A stretch of DNA of 64,000 bases from Chelonoidis abingdonii (taxonomy: Eukaryota; Chordata; Testudines; Testudinidae): positions 47,581,238 through 47,645,237 of the forward strand of contig NC_133774.1 in the NCBI RefSeq assembly GCF_003597395.2, in the 5' to 3' direction. The position numbers and the translations under genes are program-made. How positions within the stretch are numbered: the first letter of the stretch is position 1; every line of letters starts with the position of its first letter. Shown here one piece after another: positions 57,401 to 64,000 of this stretch. The notes beneath the pieces were generated by a model. That model saw nothing but the letters and a program-made list of their open reading frames with translations. It did no database searches and was not told the origin of the DNA.

Positions 57401-60274
57401 TTATTTGAACTTTTTTATGTGAATTTTATGTTGAGTGTGACTGGTCAGATCGGGGTGGGGGTGGAGTGGGAGGAGGAGAGATTGAGGGAGGAAATGGGGT
57501 GGATGTGAATTGACCAAAGAAACTGCTGTGTTCACAAAAACAAACTGAAAAATAAATTCAAGGGTGCATATTTTATTTTAAAAGACAAGAATTTTTTCAG
57601 ATTTTTATTTTTAAAATTTTGTAATAAAGCTGCTTTTGGGTTGGGAAACCCTCACAAAAGAGACTGTCCTAAACTGTATAGTATATACTGCATTGTGTCA
57701 TCTAAAGTGTACTTAATTCATAGTTGAGTTTCTCATTTAAACAGAGCTGCATTTTACTCTGTACAAATGATAATGCTTATTTAGAAAATTTGTCCATCTA
57801 TCTTAAGTAATTTTTAGGTTGGTAGTTTCCACAGAGGGATCTGAAGGTTGGGATGTCCTTGAAGTAAAACGCCTGGCTGACCATCAAGATAATATCCTCT
57901 CGTTGGTCAGTGTCAGTGGTAAGACTGATGCTTTATTAGTTACTATTTCTAGTTATTAGTGGAATATTTTCAGCTATGAAGTTTAGTTTTGGTTATGACC
58001 AGACACAACTGGAACAAAGCTTTCTAACCACTAGAGGAACTCTCAAATGGAGTTGTGAAGATAGTCAAATTTTGAAACGATATGTAGTGATACTTACGAA
58101 ATCCTCACATCGTCAAAGGACTTCACAAACACTAACTCATCCTCACAACATCCCGGTGAAGTAAGTACCATTATCGCTATTACATGGATAGGGAAGCTAA
58201 GCCAGACAAGTTGCGACTTGAGGAGCCAGTGTCAGTGACAGTAATAGAACTTAGTTTGTATTTTGTTTTTTTGCTATCTTGTTGCTGTATGGTGTTTTTA
58301 AACTTCCAATTCTGTCATTCCCTTCCACAACCTCCTACAATTGCTTAACTTAGATGACTGTGGTAAGTTGTTGTTATAATAGACTTTACAAAGTTTGAAA
58401 GAAATGTTACGTTGCTTTTTAGAAAAAAAAAGTTTGCGGCACATCATGGACACTCAAATCTTACAAAAAAATCAAGTTGTGATTTTAGTATTGCTTTAAA
58501 TTGACTTAATGTTCAATACTATCGCAGACTCATCTGAACAAACGAAAGACTCGGGAGTCTGAGCCAGATTCATCCCTGCGCTGGTATAGGAACCAAGCTG
58601 AGTTAATGTGCCTTCCCTGTACAGAGGCTGCAGGAGCTGATAGAGCCCCTGCTGACAGATAGGGTAGGCCTGATAGTTGCCCTTTCTTCGCCCCTGCTGT
58701 AGTAGGCCCTGTGTTGGCCTTGTACATCCTCTCCTGCTTCTCCCATGCTCCTTTGACCCTTCCCCACAACTCTACCTGTGCCCAGGATTCCTGTGGATTT
58801 GGCATAGCGGGTTCTTGCATCAGGGTTATAGCGCCAGAGGCCATGGTGCAGTGTTGTGAAAAACTGGGGAAATAAAAACTTAGATTCTAGAACAGCAAGA
58901 TCTATGGGATTTGTGTTCCCACAATATTCCATTGGTTCTGATACCAGGAGTTGAACAATGCTGGGTTTTAAAAGGCAACCCACTAAGTGCTCTAAGTGCT
59001 GCTGCAGGAAGTGTCTACCATTATCGTAACATCATACAGATGAGGCAACTCAGCCCCACCCACTAAAACTACAAATGGGGGAAAACCAGCTGCCACAACC
59101 CCAACCCCTCCGTGGATACATTGTTCAACACTGATGTGTCTGGGTTGCTAGTACAGCCTAGCTAGTACAGCCTTTTTCCCTCCTGTAATCTCTCTCACGC
59201 TGTCAGGACACTTACCTGTAAATATTGGAAAATCCTGGCTGCTTTCCCTAACTCTGTTGAAGGCTCTGCAGATCTCTTCAGAATCAACTGACTGACTACA
59301 CCTCCCATTTCGGGGTTTGAGAAGCCGTTAAGCTTTTTATTCAACCAGATTAAACACAGTAGCTTTTGTTAACCTCTCTCTCTTACTCCAGGAGGGAAAG
59401 CCTAATCCTTTAAGAACTCAGCAATGTGTCCCTTCCTGATCATAGTCTAGTTCTCTGGCCCTCTCTAGTCAGCAGCCAACCAATGACCCTTCAAACTCAA
59501 CCTACCCAAAGGTCCAAGTGAGCATTCTGAGTGGTGCTTCCATCCTACATTTCTCTGTCCTTAAAATTCACACACTGTTGGGTATGTCTCAAGGCATACC
59601 CAATTTACAATTGTGCTTAACAATGCCCATCTTACACCACCACCTGTCATACATTCTAGGTTATGATAGTCCCTTCTCCACACCAAGAAATCACTTGTAT
59701 ATTCTGCCTGAGAGAAGAGGATCCAGTGAATCACCAATAAAGTATAAGTGTCTGTTCATGCAGGGTGAAGACAAAAACCCTTAGCATTTGCACATGCTTC
59801 TGCTGGTGGTGCCTCTCTTTGTCATGGTGTACATCACAGAAGTTGAAATGCTTTCGTTTCTGATTTGTTTTGCAAAACATGTATTTAAATTTTATATCAA
59901 TAAAAGGAAATCAGATTATCAACCTCTTTGAAAGGACAGAGGATTTTACTTAACCAAATACATACTACAAATGCCAATCACTACCTAAAACAGGTTTTAT
60001 CTAGCAGCTTTTTAGCTGTTGCTTTTGTAGAGCAGCTTCGTAGTTTGAAATAGATTATTTATAATATGTGGCTTTGTGCTTTTGCCTAGATTTGACTTTT
60101 GTGACTGGCTCTCATGTGGGTGAGCTGATAGTCTGGGATGCATTGAATTGGAGAAGTCAAGTATGCGACTGCAACACGTGGGACCCCTCTTTCCACACAG
60201 TCACACAACAAGAAATTAAATTATCACAAAACCAACATGAAGTTTCAATTCAGCATTTAACATCTGATGCGGAG
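39080..60274 (+). CDS. WDR41: WDR41, WD repeat domain 41 (partial gene, coding exons 1-9)
   Basis: WD40 subunit of the C9orf72-SMCR8-WDR41 complex, which is recruited to lysosomes and acts in autophagy and nutrient signalling (known from mammals). Joined exons are 39080-39130, 43197-43312, 48231-48279, 50515-50646, 51000-51062, 53059-53170, 56764-56826, 57808-57918 and 60090-60274. They give 294 uninterrupted codons with matching phases. The start MLRWLMGGGREPQGLSE agrees with the human protein as I remember it, as do later segments such as LTASADRTVI and HQDNILSL. WD-type blades are visible at about residues 41-70 (GH to WN), 82-119 (GH to WD), 133-159, 176-200 and 221-250. Human WDR41 is about 459 residues, so roughly a third, including the last blades, lies beyond 64000. 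Intron 4 looks U12-type. Intron 5 holds an inverted exon 3 copy. Confidence 0.95.
40095..40392. repeat. Inverted tRNA-like fold-back repeat
   Basis: The left part reads TCTAATGGTTAGTTCAC and GAGACCTAGCATCCAG. On the reverse strand the right end reads GGGGGTTAGAGCACTAGTC and GGTTCAATTCCCTC. The two arms are therefore tRNA-like sequences in opposite orientation, with another tRNA-like AGCTTAGTGGGTAGAGCTC between them. It lies in WDR41 intron 1. Confidence 0.55.
40577..40755 (+). repeat. tRNA-CR1 chimeric SINE (turtle type)
   Basis: The head carries a good Pol III A box TAGCTCAGTGG (40585-40595) and a decayed B box around GAGTTCAGCCC. The tail is a CR1 3' end (GGTTGGACTAGATGACCTCC, then CTATGAGTCTGT). 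Lies in intron 1 in sense orientation. Confidence 0.88.
41250..41441. mobile_element. Non-autonomous hAT element
   Basis: A 192-bp copy. The left terminus CAGTGGCTCTCAGACTTTTG and the reverse-strand right terminus CAGGGGTTCTCAAACTAG are Charlie-like. Flanking octamers ATGTAGCT and GTATAGCC are only similar, so the duplication has decayed. Confidence 0.8.
41812..41910 (+). repeat. MIR SINE fragment
   Basis: MIR landmarks: CCAATGAATAGAGCACTGAA, GGGAGACCTGGGCTCTATTT and CTGCCAAGTGACCTTGGGCA. Intron 1. Confidence 0.85.
42213..42395 (-). repeat. tRNA-CR1 chimeric SINE, antisense
   Basis: Reverse-strand copy of the same family as 40577-40755. The CR1 tail is at the left (CAGGGTTGGAAGGGACCTC). The tRNA head is at the right, with A box complement CCACTGAGCTA at 42372-42382. 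Confidence 0.9.
42400..43190. other. WDR41: WDR41 intron 1, 3' part
   Basis: AT-rich intron sequence leading to the exon 2 acceptor. No repeat or exon is recognised. Confidence 0.5.
43197..43312 (+). CDS. WDR41: WDR41 coding exon 2
   Basis: Acceptor TTTTTAG|AAA, donor TGCAG|GTAAGA, 116 nt. Encodes 38 codons plus two bases, with NPYTELLVLKGHHDIVRFLV beginning the first WD blade (Gly-His dipeptide). Strongly conserved with the human protein as recalled. Confidence 0.95.
43540..44340 (+). repeat. Probable decayed LINE fragment in intron 2
   Basis: Pyrimidine-rich text around CTATTCAAAATGCTGCTGCC and CTCCCACTGCTCTGATCATC recalls the C-terminal coding end of an L2-like LINE. Frames are broken and the class assignment is from memory only. 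Confidence 0.4.
44500..44650 (+). repeat. MIR SINE fragment
   Basis: Weak but ordered MIR-like features: GGAGACCTGGCTTTTATTCC, TGAAGTGATCTTGTACCATC, CAGTAAGGGAAATAATACTT and AAAATGCCTATAAATCTAAA. Confidence 0.6.
46205..46560 (+). repeat. CR1 LINE fragment
   Basis: CR1 landmarks GTTCTGGCCACCACATCTC, AGGGAAGATTGAAAAGATTT, GGGGATTTGATAGAGGTATA and a decayed 3' part. Intron 2. Confidence 0.75.
47420..47640. repeat. Fragments of Harbinger-like MITEs
   Basis: Ends of the type TAGTGTAGACAGGGCTTAGG (about 47499-47518) and CTAGTGTAGATGCAGGGTAA (about 47609-47628) match the termini of the MITEs at 35513 and 48948. The other ends are not resolved. Confidence 0.5.
47988..48423 (+). repeat. WDR41: Arm 1 of an inverted duplication (contains WDR41 exon 3)
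   Basis: About 436 bp comprising the end of intron 2, exon 3 and the start of intron 3. The reverse complement lies at 51500-51933 with, by eye, over 90% identity along its whole length. The sense copy carries the intact splice sites and is taken as the original. Confidence 0.93.
48231..48279 (+). CDS. WDR41: WDR41 coding exon 3
   Basis: A 49-nt exon with acceptor CTTTACCAG and donor CAG|GTTAGT. It completes blade 1 with FASAGDDGVVFLWNAQ. Its length is not a multiple of three, so skipping it would shift the frame. The exon and about 240 nt upstream and 140 nt downstream exist a second time, inverted, in intron 5 (51500-51933). Confidence 0.95.
48697..49256. repeat. Palindromic element split by a MITE
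   Basis: The left arm (GGCCCTAGTCCTGCAAAGAC and TGCACTGTGCTTAATTT) is complementary to the right arm (AAGTTAAGCACATGGGC and TTTGCAGAATTGGGGCC). The arms are pushed apart by the insertion at 48948-49206 and by a second foreign stretch at about 48740-48890. Confidence 0.75.
48948..49206. mobile_element. Harbinger-like MITE with TCA TSD, nested
   Basis: A 259-bp element beginning GGGTACGTCTATACTACC and ending, on the reverse strand, GGCCTGGGCTACACTAGC. TCA is duplicated at 48945-48947 and 49207-49209. Unusually CpG-rich inside (TCGACGCCCG, GATCGATTTATCG) for its AT-rich intronic surroundings. Related by its ends to 35513-35807. Confidence 0.75.
49260..50510. other. WDR41: WDR41 intron 3, 3' part
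   Basis: AT-rich intron sequence. A decayed fold-back containing CCTCATTTTCAGAAGTCACT lies at about 50415-50475, just before the polypyrimidine tract of exon 4. Nothing else is recognised. Confidence 0.45.
50515..50646 (+). CDS. WDR41: WDR41 coding exon 4
   Basis: Acceptor TTTTTTTTTCAG, 44 codons, phase 0 on both sides. Encodes most of blade 2 (LHGHTHKITAI through LTASADRTVI). The donor GTATCCTT matches the U12-type 5' splice-site consensus. Reading on past it quickly loses homology and meets a stop. Confidence 0.95.
50647..50999 (+). other. WDR41: WDR41 intron 4, probable U12-type (minor spliceosome) intron
   Basis: The 353-nt intron begins GTATCCTTAA and ends AATTCAG. A branch-point-like TTCCTTAAT is at 50979-50987, about 13 nt before the acceptor. 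There is no strong polypyrimidine tract between branch point and AG. Each of these features fits GT-AG U12 introns. The branch motif differs from the TTCCTTAAC consensus at the last base. All other introns here have U2-type donors. Confidence 0.85.
50723..50830 (-). repeat. L2-like 3' tail, decayed
   Basis: On the minus strand the block carries the GGGGCCATGTCTACTTCTGT and ACAGATGCTAGCACAACAG landmarks of the tail family seen at 10571 and 62012. It lies inside the short intron 4. Confidence 0.4.
51000..51062 (+). CDS. WDR41: WDR41 coding exon 5
   Basis: Twenty-one codons, phase 0 on both sides, donor AAG|GTAAAG. It supplies the VWD that closes blade 2 and runs to FHSTVK, the start of blade 3. 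The acceptor is the U12-type one described for intron 4. Confidence 0.95.
51500..51933 (-). pseudogene. WDR41: Inverted copy of WDR41 exon 3 with flanking intron, in intron 5
   Basis: The minus strand reads RFASAGDNGIVFLWNAQ, an exon 3 copy with two amino-acid differences (Asp to Asn, Val to Ile). The acceptor CTTTACCAG is intact, but the donor is GC instead of GT (CAG|GCTAGT). Flanks match about 240 nt upstream and 140 nt downstream of the real exon. There is no poly-A tail and introns are included, so it arose by DNA-level inverted duplication and not retroposition. It cannot be spliced into the + strand mRNA as exon 3. Confidence 0.93.
52199..52883. mobile_element. GC-rich interspersed repeat with similar inverted ends
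   Basis: The left end is TAGGGCCCTACCAAATTCA. On the reverse strand the right end reads TAGGGCCTGATTTCAG. The interior is GC-rich with repeated CCCGGCTCTGAAGGCAGC-like text. The left end is, to my memory, a common turtle repeat. The superfamily is uncertain. Intron 5. Confidence 0.6.
53059..53170 (+). CDS. WDR41: WDR41 coding exon 6
   Basis: Acceptor TTCTGCAG, donor GCAG|GTAAAA, 37 codons plus one base. Encodes blade 3 with DVWLSGGSDLCVWNRKLDLL and CKTSHLTDA. Near-identical to the human segment as recalled. Confidence 0.95.
53175..54265. other. WDR41: WDR41 intron 6, 5' part
   Basis: AT-rich intron sequence. It contains decayed fold-back pieces (around 53425-53505 and 54125-54165) and a reversed L2-like tail fragment at about 54015-54085 (TTGCACTAGCACCTAAGAG). 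No exon. Confidence 0.45.
54275..55110 (+). repeat. Old interspersed repeat, LINE-like 3' region, class uncertain
   Basis: Purine-rich text with ATTTTGAACTTGATGTGGTG, CAGTGAAGGGATTCAGAGAG, TTATGGACCTGAGTGGGAGG and CCATGTTAAATTTAAGTTCA. I recall this as a dispersed amniote repeat but cannot name the family with certainty. It has no coherent reading frame. Confidence 0.5.
55323..55500 (+). repeat. MIR SINE
   Basis: Ordered MIR landmarks: GTAGTATAGCAGTTAATGCA, CTCTGGACTTCTAGTTCCAA, TGTGTCTCAGTTTCCCCATG and TTCATAAGGTTGTTTTGAAG. Intron 6. Confidence 0.88.
55505..56760. other. WDR41: WDR41 intron 6, 3' part
   Basis: Mostly AT-rich. It holds two decayed fold-backs (about 56235-56305 and 56395-56482, the latter with GGTGTAAATTGGCATAACTC and its near-complement ending TTTACACCAGG). 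Confidence 0.45.
56764..56826 (+). CDS. WDR41: WDR41 coding exon 7
   Basis: A 63-nt exon with acceptor TTTTTAAAG and donor TTGA|GTGAGT. It encodes ISALVELPKNCVAAAVGKEL, part of blade 4. The codon split across exons 6 and 7 reads GAT (Asp), where I recall Gly in human. The acceptor is the rarer AAG type. Confidence 0.92.
   Translation: MSVLWLNCLKTVLQQLLAKS
56830..57800. other. WDR41: WDR41 intron 7
   Basis: AT-rich intron with a long T tract at about 57062-57078. No exon or named repeat is recognised. Confidence 0.5.
57808..57918 (+). CDS. WDR41: WDR41 coding exon 8
   Basis: I placed the acceptor at TATCTTAAG|TA. Only this site restores the conserved IIFRL after KEL and keeps phase with exon 7. 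The more canonical-looking TTTTTAG ten bases further on would shift the frame and reach a stop within three codons. Donor GTG|GTAAGA. Encodes the end of blade 4 and, from HQDNILSL, the start of blade 5. Confidence 0.92.
58085..58215 (-). repeat. MIR SINE, antisense
   Basis: Reverse-complement MIR text: AAACACTAACTCATCCTCAC, GGTGAAGTAAGTACCATTAT, ACATGGATAGGGAAGCTAAG and GACAAGTTGCGACTTGAG. Intron 8. Confidence 0.75.
58230..60085. other. WDR41: WDR41 intron 8, remainder
   Basis: The stretch 58530-59790 is more GC-rich than its surroundings, with several open frames on both strands but no recognisable domain. It may be a worn retroelement. The rest is AT-rich intron. Confidence 0.4.
60090..60274 (+). 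CDS. WDR41: WDR41 coding exon 9 (last in window)
   Basis: Acceptor TTTGCCTAG, donor GAG|GTAAAA, 61 codons after the split codon, phase 0 at the end. Encodes FVTGSHVGELIVWDALNW (blade 5 closing Trp-Asp) followed by a less conserved linker with WDPS and TQQEIKL. The human continuation NVFAAVG-type exon is not found in 60275-64000. Confidence 0.94.
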
Positions 60275-60277
60275 GTA

Positions 60278-62010
60278 AAAAATTTTAAACAAAATAAACC
60301 AAACAAAAAAAAATAAGGTTTACCTTTATAATAGAAAGCAGAGTGTTTTATGTTAACATTTTCAGTCTACTCTAGCAAGCAATAAGTGATGTTTGTTTAA
60401 AGTTTACTCAGCTATCTTAAGAACTGGGTTTTATTATTTATTAATGCAGTCACTAGTATTAATATTTTGCTCATTAGACTAACAAGGTTACAGCAGTTAC
60501 CAAATGCTATTTCTAAGTAGTTCAGTACAGAGAGCCAATAGACTCAACCTGAGAACTAGCAGACAGCAACAGTGAACAATTACAATTTAACTTGTTTTCA
60601 GTTGTCAAAGGCTGATTTAATAAGTGTTTAAAGTTGGTTTTAAAAATCAAACAAGGTAGGTGTCTGTTTCAGTGAAATTAAGTTATTCCAACTGTTTGGA
60701 GCAGCAATTCAAAATTTGCCTCTCAGACAGTTCTAGCTTAGGCACTTTAATAAACTAAATTAAACAAAGGGTATATTTACAGTCTGTTCTTGACTGTGAA
60801 AACGTCTATAAATGGTAGTAAAAAATGTTCCTGCCTTTGTTCCAAGAGACTTGGCTGATGTAGCTGATTGAAAAGGTCGCAAAGAACTGCAGAGCTTATT
60901 ATAATGTATCAGTGATAACACAAGGATGTGCGTTCTTTCCAAGAAACTCAGCTCAGAACATGATTATTACCTTGTATGCAATAAAGCATCCTCAAATTGT
61001 TATTGTTAGGGCATGTTTAGTTAAATGAAGTTTTCAGTGAAAGGAGAAAATCCCCCACATGGGCTTGCAAATTGCTGAAAGGGAAATCATTTAACAAAAC
61101 AAAAATTATTCTCAAGAAACCCTGTTGACTCTTCCCCTTACTCTTTTCATCTCCTCCCCTCCCTACTGGTTGATGAGGCTCATCTCAGAATAATGATAAT
61201 ATAGCTGAATTTCAAAATTAAATTGGGAGGGAGGGGCTGAGATAACCCAGTATAAATTCAAATCTATTAGAGTAATTGTGGAAATGAGGAGAACCTTGCT
61301 GGCCTGTAGACAGGAGGAAATGGATTAGAGGAAGGATCAGAGCTAGTCCTCATTGAAATCAATTGCACAGTTCACATGGACTCCAGAGAGAGTAGGTTTT
61401 GGCCTGAAAGAAGTAGTCAGAAGGGTTCTTAAATACTTTAAACAAAAATATTTCCCTGTTATGCAGCCTGATGTTTTGTTTTTTTAAAAAGTTCTTTATT
61501 TATCTCTGTTTTATTTGGATTAAGTGAGGAAGCATCTCTATATCAGCAACTGTTTCCTGGTCTGGGGCCCAGAGGGACTATAGTAGTTTGTGAGATTGTG
61601 TTGTCTTATGAGGTACACGAGTGGGAAAGCTGGAGGGGAAACATAAGAGGATCTCAGTACTCCTCAGCTGGAAGAGAGGAAGGTAAAACAGGTACAAAAT
61701 GGCCACTTTAGGTCTGATTGCTTGGTTCTGCCAAATTTACAAGACCAGTTGGGAATGCTGGGAAAAGGTTCCCAGAAAGATTTGTCTATTCATGGTACAT
61801 TTATTGAGAATAATTGTAAGTGATTCTGCAGAATACTGCCCTATAGCTAATAATGGCTGCCATCCAAGTGGAATACAGTGATTATGCAAACCAGACATCA
61901 TTACATAATGAGGGGGAATTGTACAGTTTTGTTTTAGTCATTGTACAGCATCCCTACACTCTGCTAAGATAATAACTACTGTAACAATAGTGCTTCCAGC
62001 CTTTGCAATA
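60278..62010. other. WDR41: WDR41 intron 9, 5' part
   Basis: AT-rich intron without exons. I searched it for the next conserved WDR41 segment and did not find it. Confidence 0.5.
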
Positions 62011-62011
62011 T

Positions 62012-62110
62012 ATGGAAGCTCTGTGGGGCAGGGACTATCTTTCATTTTAGGAGCTCAGCTCTCTGGGGCTCATCTTCCTTAATGAGACTTCTTGGTGCTA
62101 CTACAACATA
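62012..62110 (+). repeat. L2-like LINE 3' tail
   Basis: Tail motif GAAGCTCTGTGGGGCAGGGA followed by CTATCTTTCATTTTAGGAGC and a GGTGCTACTACAACATAAAT end. Confidence 0.55.
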
Positions 62111-62459
62111 AATAAAGAATAATAGTGATAAAAAAAATTGTTGAAATAAACTGGCCCAAACCCCATAGTGCAGGTAAAATGGTATTAAGATACCTCCGAA
62201 CATACTGTTTTCCTGCAAACTCATTCAGATGCTTTACTGAGGAAAGAAAAGTTTGCAAATCTTTGTGATAAAGCCAGCAGTGAACTTACATAAATAATCT
62301 CTTTTGTGCATGACAACTCCAGAGCTGTTGCTAGTGTTTGTAGTTTATACAAATTGGTTCTGTGTACAAGTTCTTCTTGTTCTTTGAGATATTAAACTTA
62401 CTTATTAGACTTTCTTCTTTCTACATGTAGTTTTGAACTAGAATTAGCCTAAGCAGGTC

Positions 62460-63040
62460 TGATGGGTTACTCTACTCACCACTGGTCAGAGCTACTCAGA
62501 GGTGAAAGTAAGCCAGTACACCCTGGTCCCCTTCATGACTCAGTCCTCCAGCCAGGTCACTATGGTGGTTTCCCTTCTGCGGGAGTGGATCAAAGTTCTT
62601 GCTCTCTAGCTGTCTCAGGTAGTCTTCTGTGCCACTCCCACAGCACCAGGCAGGAGAAGCTAGGAACTACCCTCTACTCCAGAGTCCAGCTCAGGGACCC
62701 TCTACATAGTAGCCAAGGTCTGTTCTCTAGACCTTGCTGCCTTTCCCTGAGCCACTTTCATGCCTCCTAGTTTTCCCCCCTGCTCTGGGTTGCCAGTATC
62801 TTTACTCCCCCTGCCTAGGGAATAATTCTAGGTAACTCATTTCTACAGTCCCTTCTGCTTCCAATTTCCTGTCTTGGATAGAAGTTCCACCTGTCTCTCA
62901 CAGCTGAGCTTCTCTGTAAGTAGCTGCATCCAACCTAAAGCTTCCCCCCCACCCCCCATGCAGCCTAATTAGATGATTGAGTCCACCTGGCCCAATTCAG
63001 CTTTTGCAAGGTGAGTGTGGGGAGTGCACCTCATCACACA
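62460..63040 (-). mobile_element. LTR of a minus-strand retrotransposon (3' LTR)
   Basis: On the minus strand the unit begins TGTGTGATGAGGTGCACTCC and ends GTAACCCATCA, so it has the TG...CA boundaries of an LTR and is about 581 bp long. A purine tract (GAGAGAGAGGG, complement of 63041-63051) lies immediately before its start, as a polypurine tract should before a 3' LTR. Confidence 0.75.
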
Positions 63041-64000
63041 CCCTCTCTCTCAAAGCTGCAACCAGGGGTGGGCAGGTATTCTTCTACTCCAAATCACCTA
63101 CCTGTACCTGGTGCAGCTGGGCTCTCAGGTCATCCCTTTCTTGTCTTAGGCTGTAGCTCATGGTCAGAGACCTATCTCGTTCCTCCATAGCATCTCTGAG
63201 TTTCTTCTGCCGGAACTGCAGGTCCTATGCAACCTCCACCCAGGCCTGCCCTGCAGTTAACAGCTTCTCTCTCACCTGGACCTCCCTCCAGAGTCCTCCT
63301 TGCTCCCAGGCTCCAAGTTCCCACTGTTTTGTGGTTCGTCTCAGTGTTAGGCCTCAGGGAGGACAGTTATTAATGCAGAGGCTCTTTCTTCCCTTCACAT
63401 TTCTTTACCTGCCTCTTGGGCTTCTCCACTATTCTTATGAGCTCTTTACGGGCCTCTGGCTCTTTTCTCTCTTGCCTCAGTACCTTGTCCTTTTCTGGGC
63501 TCTCTTTCCCTGTGAGGGTCGATGTCTCTTTATATAGCCCTTTCTCCCACACCAAAAGCAGGTTCTCCTTCAATCCAAGCACTTATTGGGTGGTGTTCTC
63601 TGGGCCCTCTCCTTAGTCCTTGTCTCCTAGTAAGGCTCTTTGCTTCCCTGCAAATAGGGGCATGCCCTCTTCAGGTGCCCCCTGCTCCCACAGCCATAAC
63701 ATTTTGGAGTTGGGCCTCTGGCCTCCTAGTTCTGGAGCACCTTTCCCATTCATGGCCCTTAAAACTCCTCCTGCTTTCCTGAAGGATTCTGTACAGCTGC
63801 TGCTGTTGACAAACTACCTGCACCATACAGTCTTGTAAATACACTTGGGTTTCACACAGTCTCTGCTGGTTCTCTAATATCTATCCCCACATAACAGGGA
63901 CCCATGGCTGTTGCTTCTTATCTCCCCACTGTAGAAACAAAAATTCCGGCATGCACCCTAGTAGGGGACATCTTCCCACAGCAAAGAAAGTCTGTACTGT
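63041..64000 (-). pseudogene. Internal region of the LTR retroelement, gag-like with CCHC knuckle (partial)
   Basis: On the minus strand at about 63645-63720 there is a CX2CX4HX4C zinc knuckle (CYGCGSRGHLKRAC), the nucleic-acid-binding motif of retroelement gag proteins. Toward the LTR follows charged sequence, including about 63370-63582 rich in Lys, Glu and Arg. A coiled-coil-like stretch (EERDRSLTMSYSLRQERDD) lies near 63125-63180. Stops break the frame on both sides of the knuckle. No protease, reverse transcriptase or integrase lies between the knuckle and the LTR, so the copy is deleted or belongs to a non-autonomous family. The 5' part is outside the window. A Gypsy-type origin is likely but not proven. 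Confidence 0.7.

Noticed and set aside
57811..57817. TTTTTAG as the exon 8 acceptor
   Set aside because: Using it would put the reading frame out of phase and reach a stop within three codons. The CTTAAG site ten bases upstream restores the conserved residues.
58530..59790. GC-richer intron 8 segment with several frames, considered as a solo LTR or gene
   Set aside because: I could not find matching terminal motifs, a target duplication or a protein signature, so it was left as unassigned intron sequence.

Overview
The window is vertebrate nuclear DNA, most likely from a cryptodiran turtle. CR1 LINE 3' ends finish in TCTATGATTCTATGA-type tails. There are chimeric tRNA-CR1 SINEs of the kind common in turtles, old MIR and L2 copies, many non-autonomous hAT, Harbinger-like and Tigger-like elements, and abundant short fold-back repeats around a CCATTGACTTCAATGGG-type core. 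Only one protein-coding gene is supported. Nothing bacterial, CRISPR-like or operonic is present.

Region 1, 1 to about 38.8 kb, is intergenic. No coding exon is convincing. It holds decayed CR1, MIR and L2 copies, hAT elements with intact or nearly intact 8-bp target-site duplications (23509-23796, 27402-27848, 31960-32262), an L2 reverse-transcriptase relic split by a Tigger-like element (32400-34555, insertion 33222-33868), a Harbinger-like MITE (35513-35807) and many fold-backs. AT-rich, repeat-poor stretches (about 7.8, 11.2-12.0, 13.0-13.3, 19.3-19.6 and 28.0-28.8 kb) are candidate conserved non-coding elements. In mammals, as I remember it, the DNA upstream of WDR41 leads to the developmental homeobox gene OTP.

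Region 2, 38.8-39.45 kb, is a CpG-island promoter directly downstream of a CR1 fragment. It contains coding exon 1 of WDR41.

Region 3, 39.1-64.0 kb, is the WDR41 gene on the + strand. Nine coding exons are resolved to the base (51, 116, 49, 132, 63, 112, 63, 111 and 185 nt). They give 294 in-frame codons covering the N-terminal part of the WD40 propeller. The last exons lie beyond the window. WDR41 is the WD40 subunit of the C9orf72-SMCR8-WDR41 complex, which acts in lysosome and autophagy signalling. Intron 4 (50647-50999) has the hallmarks of a U12-type intron. Intron 5 carries an inverted copy of exon 3 with its flanking intron sequence (51500-51933 versus 47988-48423), which could pair with the real exon in the pre-mRNA. 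Intron 9 ends the window in a minus-strand LTR retroelement with a gag-type CCHC knuckle close to its LTR.
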